The position numbers and the translations under genes are program-made. Below are positions 60,641 through 64,000 of a DNA stretch of 64,000 bases, in pieces (within the stretch, counting starts at the first letter, position 1; each line of letters opens with the position of its first letter). Location of the stretch: NCBI RefSeq assembly GCF_022201045.2, contig NC_068562.1, forward strand, positions 29,164,001-29,228,000. Reading direction: 5' to 3'. Source of the DNA: Citrus sinensis. Taxonomy: Eukaryota > Streptophyta > Magnoliopsida > Sapindales > Rutaceae. The notes beneath the pieces are model-generated. The model was not told where the DNA came from. It saw only the letters and a list, made by a program, of their open reading frames with translations, and searched no databases.

Positions 60641-63600
60641 CTAGGGGAGTGATGGTCTTCGTCTGAAGCTGGTTTGCCGGCCAGTTGAATTGAATGTCTG
60701 CCGTCGATTGCCAGTTTCATCTGCATCGGCCTTTGAGTGGAATGAGTTCTTGATCTTTCTCCAACCTAAACTCCAACTGGATACAATCTTATGTTTGTTG
60801 CTCAGCTTCTCATATTCTCGCTGCAGCTCAGAATAGTCTTTTTGTAGCGCTGCCATTCTTGTCTTTACATTCTCAAGTTCTTCTCTTAGGTTCTTAATCT
60901 CTATGCTTGTAGATGGCTGGGTATCATCCTGTTCGGAGTTATCGCATTGTAATGCTGGCTCCTTCTCTTGCATTGCTGTCCTCATCTTTACTTGCTCCGA
61001 GAATAACACCTGCATGACACTTATTATCATGCTCAAGTGTAGAAGTGTAATTTCGTCAATCAGATTCTGGCTAGGGCTTAGCGCATGGCCTCTTTCTTTA
61101 ATTAAAGGGTTCATTTACAGTCAATTTGACAATTTCTTGCCTAGATAGCTTTGCTCTTTGTTCAACTGTATCCCGTCTTAATTACCTATTCTACCCAATC
61201 ATATCTCTTATAGAGGTCTACCTACAGTGACATTCAGGCATTGCAATTTGGCTGTGTTATTATAAGACCTAGAACTGAATTGTGCCACCTCATTTTGAAA
61301 GAGTTGCATTCAATTATTGACACGAGCAATCTACAGATTTTTTTATAGTTCATGGCCAACTGAAAATTATGGGTATAGAGATTTGTGAACTTACCTGGAC
61401 AACAGTTCTAAGAGGTAATCGGTCATTTTGTGCGGCATGGGTGCATGCATCAAGTGACAATTTCTCACAGTTCATTAATTTGCACAGCCTTCTCCGATCA
61501 TGTTCAGATAGTGACGGATGTGACTGAAAAAGACAATAGGCTGTTGATGTTTTGAAAAATTTGCTTTTCCTTTCCTTCAAAATAATGAAAGAGGGAAAAA
61601 AATTGGTATGTGACCTTGAGGTAGGTATCAATGGCTCTGTAGAGACCATCATGACATGTTCGAGCATTTTCCGGTAAGGATTCAGCCAGAACTTGGAACT
61701 TTGTGATAGAGAGATTTGGATCTCTTGCAACTTCGGCAAGGTAATTGTCTAAGATCTTACTTACATTAGTTTTGACTATATTTTGTTGTTTTTGCTGCTG
61801 CTGTTGTTCATGCATCAAGAAGTAGTCCATGATCCTTTGCACCACATCGATGTTGTGCATTGTGTTGTGTTCAGGTGAACTGTGACAATTATCAAATTTG
61901 AAAATTAGTACAGTTGCTCATGTTGAACAATTTAGAATGAAAGAGGGAAGATTACTTACTTTAGTTTTGCATGATCTTCATTTTTATAGTTAGGAATCAG
62001 CAAATCATTGGCATTGGCATCTTCCAACATCATTCCCACTCTCTTCTCAAGCTCTGAAATTAAAGCTGGTGATGCATTATACACCATGGCCATCTTCAAC
62101 ATCTGCAGGAAGAACTTACAAGAAACACCTTCATCCTGATGGGGAAGTAAATTGACTAGGTTTTCTATGATTGTTCTTTGCTCCTTCTGTCCAACACTCA
62201 CTTCTTCCTTCCCTGCATTCAAAATACTAAATTGCAGCTCATGCTTTCCATAGCCATATCCTCTTAATCCTTCTAACTCGACATCCATACCTGGCAACCA
62301 TTTCTTTGCGTAATGCATGATGCATTTGCCTATGATCTCCGGTTTTGTCCCTTTCACCTTTATTGTTGTTATAATCCTCATGAAATGATCAATCCCAAGA
62401 GTAGCCACATCGTCAAACCACCAACCTTGTCTGTTAGCTATATCTTCAGTTGTAGAGTTTTCTCTAGAAGCCTTCCAGGCAATTGAATCACAGCATCTTC
62501 TTACAATTTGGAGGTTTTCAGCCCAAGGAGATAAATTTTTGCAAGATTTGAGAACGGTAATTGTTTCTTTCCATGAAGAAAGGATTACCAGAGTGAGAAA
62601 AGCTTCTGTTTTGGAGATGAGATTTCCATCTTCATATTCTTCACTCATATCCAAGAATTCTGACGCACATCTAAGTGGAGCAATGTTGTTAGGGTTGAAG
62701 GCGATTGGGAGCCCATAACAGAATTTCAGAATGATCTCAAAAGTTTCTGATCCACCTGGGAAGTTTTCAAGCTTTAGGTCGTACCCCAAATTTGAGATTG
62801 AAGGCTGAAGTTCTAGTCGGGCTATGTACCCACATTTTGACATCAAGGGATACTGTTTCAGGAACATTAGATGAGCATGAGCTGTCAGATGAATATATTC
62901 CTCCTAATCTGTACTGCTTCACCCATAAACTATATCATTTCCATCGTCTAAATTTTTTTAAAGGTGCACATCCTCGTATAGAAATTCAAAGCAGTGTATT
63001 TTACGACAATTTGTTTATTATAGGTAAATCTCAAATTCATTGACCTTTTAAGTCATTATTATGCTTTCATTTTTTATTTTTTAAGTAGGTAAGGCTTCCA
63101 GAAATGTATTGAGCTTTTTTTAGGTGTTAGTGTTATCTTTGCCTTAATTAATGGCTATTAGTCTTTGCTTTTATGAAGATGATGACAATAGTATTCAGTA
63201 GATGGTGCTAGCGCTCAACAGTGTTGGAAAGTGCAGTCTGAGTCTTTTCCAAGAGGAAAGAAAAGGAAAAGGAGTCTCCCATTAATTTCTGTGTAATCAT
63301 GTGCCCTACAGTATTATTTTGTTGTCTTTAGTTTTAGAAAACCATACAAGTATATAGATCAAGCTTGCTATGTAATCTGCAAACAAAGGAAACTAATCGC
63401 CTGCTGAAAATCGTTTATATCAAACTGTAATATGCATGTGGTGCACCAAGATTCACATTAATCTAAGCTGTATGCTCTGCAGCGTTGTAACATGAGCAAG
63501 ACTAAATATGCCGAGGAGGCAAAGTAGCTTTACGTTAGCATTTTCTTTTTTCATTTATGTAATATATCTAGATAGTTATGATTAGCTGTGTACCCAAAGA

Positions 63601-63974
63601 GGAAGGATCTTTGAATGTCTATTTGTCATATTATAGGGAATCTTGTTAGTAATAGTTACCTTATGGACAGTAAAGGTGACATCTTGAACCTGAATTGACA
63701 AATCTGTTGGGATTTGAGAAGTGACGAACCTGCATGAACCCAATGAAGGAAGTAGAACAAGGTGTCAGGAGTGCTTAAAAGTTAAAACAGAAGGAATGAA
63801 GGACATGTTTCGATGGTTAGTTCTTGTTTCGTACCACGAGTGTTCCTTTTTCTCAAAGCTGTCAGCTATGGTGATAAATCTGTTGGGAATTACGATGCTT
63901 TGTTCGCAGGCTTGGCCGCTGCCCTCTGAATCACTCCCGGAGCTTTGCAGCTGAGCTGCCGGAGAAGAACTCAT
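60641..63974 (-). CDS. BTB/POZ and NPH3 domain protein
   Basis: Six coding exons on the minus strand (63974-63835, 63729-63660, 62852-61960, 61879-61615, 61523-61395, 61009-60641) give 621 residues. An N-terminal BTB domain begins near IQVQDVTFTVHKYPLMSKCG. The NPH3 domain spans about 200-480 and contains WWFDDVATLGIDHFMRIITT and GLYRAIDTYLKSHPSLSEHD. A short polyglutamine run (HEQQQQQKQQ) lies between. A coiled coil occupies about 535-575. The C-terminus is RRRPSLP, placing a serine third from the end as in NPH3's 14-3-3-binding site. Family members act as substrate adaptors of CUL3 ubiquitin ligases, often in phototropin or auxin signalling. The exact subfamily (possibly At5g66560-like) was not settled. 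Confidence 0.93.
62853..63659 (-). other. Intron 2 of the BTB-NPH3 gene, 807 bp
   Basis: Borders GTAACT and TGAAACAG fit splicing. No second gene or clear mobile element was seen in it. Confidence 0.7.
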
Positions 63975-64000
63975 GCTGAGAATGAGACTCTGACTGCAGC

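Noticed and set aside
1-64000. CRISPR arrays, bacterial operons or phage-type systems
   Set aside because: None is expected in plant nuclear DNA and none was seen. The tandem repeats lack regular unique spacers.

Overview
This is nuclear DNA of a flowering plant. The genes have many introns with GT-AG borders, the intergenic DNA is AT-rich, and the gene set is plant-specific (COMATOSE-type ABC transporter, NPH3, DUF4057, plant annexin, MULE and MITE elements). The gene set and protein sequences suggest a woody eudicot, possibly Citrus or a relative in Sapindales. That placement is an impression from memory, not a search result.

Layout from left to right: a full-size peroxisomal ABC transporter (ABCD1/CTS/PXA1, 25 coding exons, 1231-11109 +); a small C2-domain gene (14347-14958 +); a repeat-rich gap with a minisatellite, a SINE-like piece and a MITE-linked triplication; a DUF4057 gene (18952-21934 +); an annexin D2-like gene (22866-25019 -); a gap with a 186 bp MITE; tRNA-Arg(ACG) (27501-27573 -); a TLDc/OXR gene (28090-31500 +); glutamine-dependent asparagine synthetase (33149-39103 -); an 8 kb repeat region (a 1.5 kb inverted-repeat element, a SINE with 20 bp target duplications, two broken host genes, a copia-like LTR fossil and a GC-rich island); a ROCK1-like nucleotide-sugar transporter (49878-53261 +); a 4,892 bp Mutator-like element carrying transposase and Ulp1-protease remnants (53549-58440); a second inverted-repeat element; a mitochondrial ribosomal protein L23 gene (59581-60090 +); and a BTB-NPH3 gene (60641-63974 -).

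For the protein genes the exon borders were worked out base by base. Every intact gene gives an open frame whose coding length is a multiple of three. The neighbouring genes have no shared pathway, as is usual in plants. Two themes stand out. Short tandem duplications (24 to 151 bp) recur along the window, including one that copies an exon end and its splice donor in ABCD1. Several mobile elements still show clear insertion footprints, and one MITE can be compared with an uninterrupted copy of its own target site 250 bp away.
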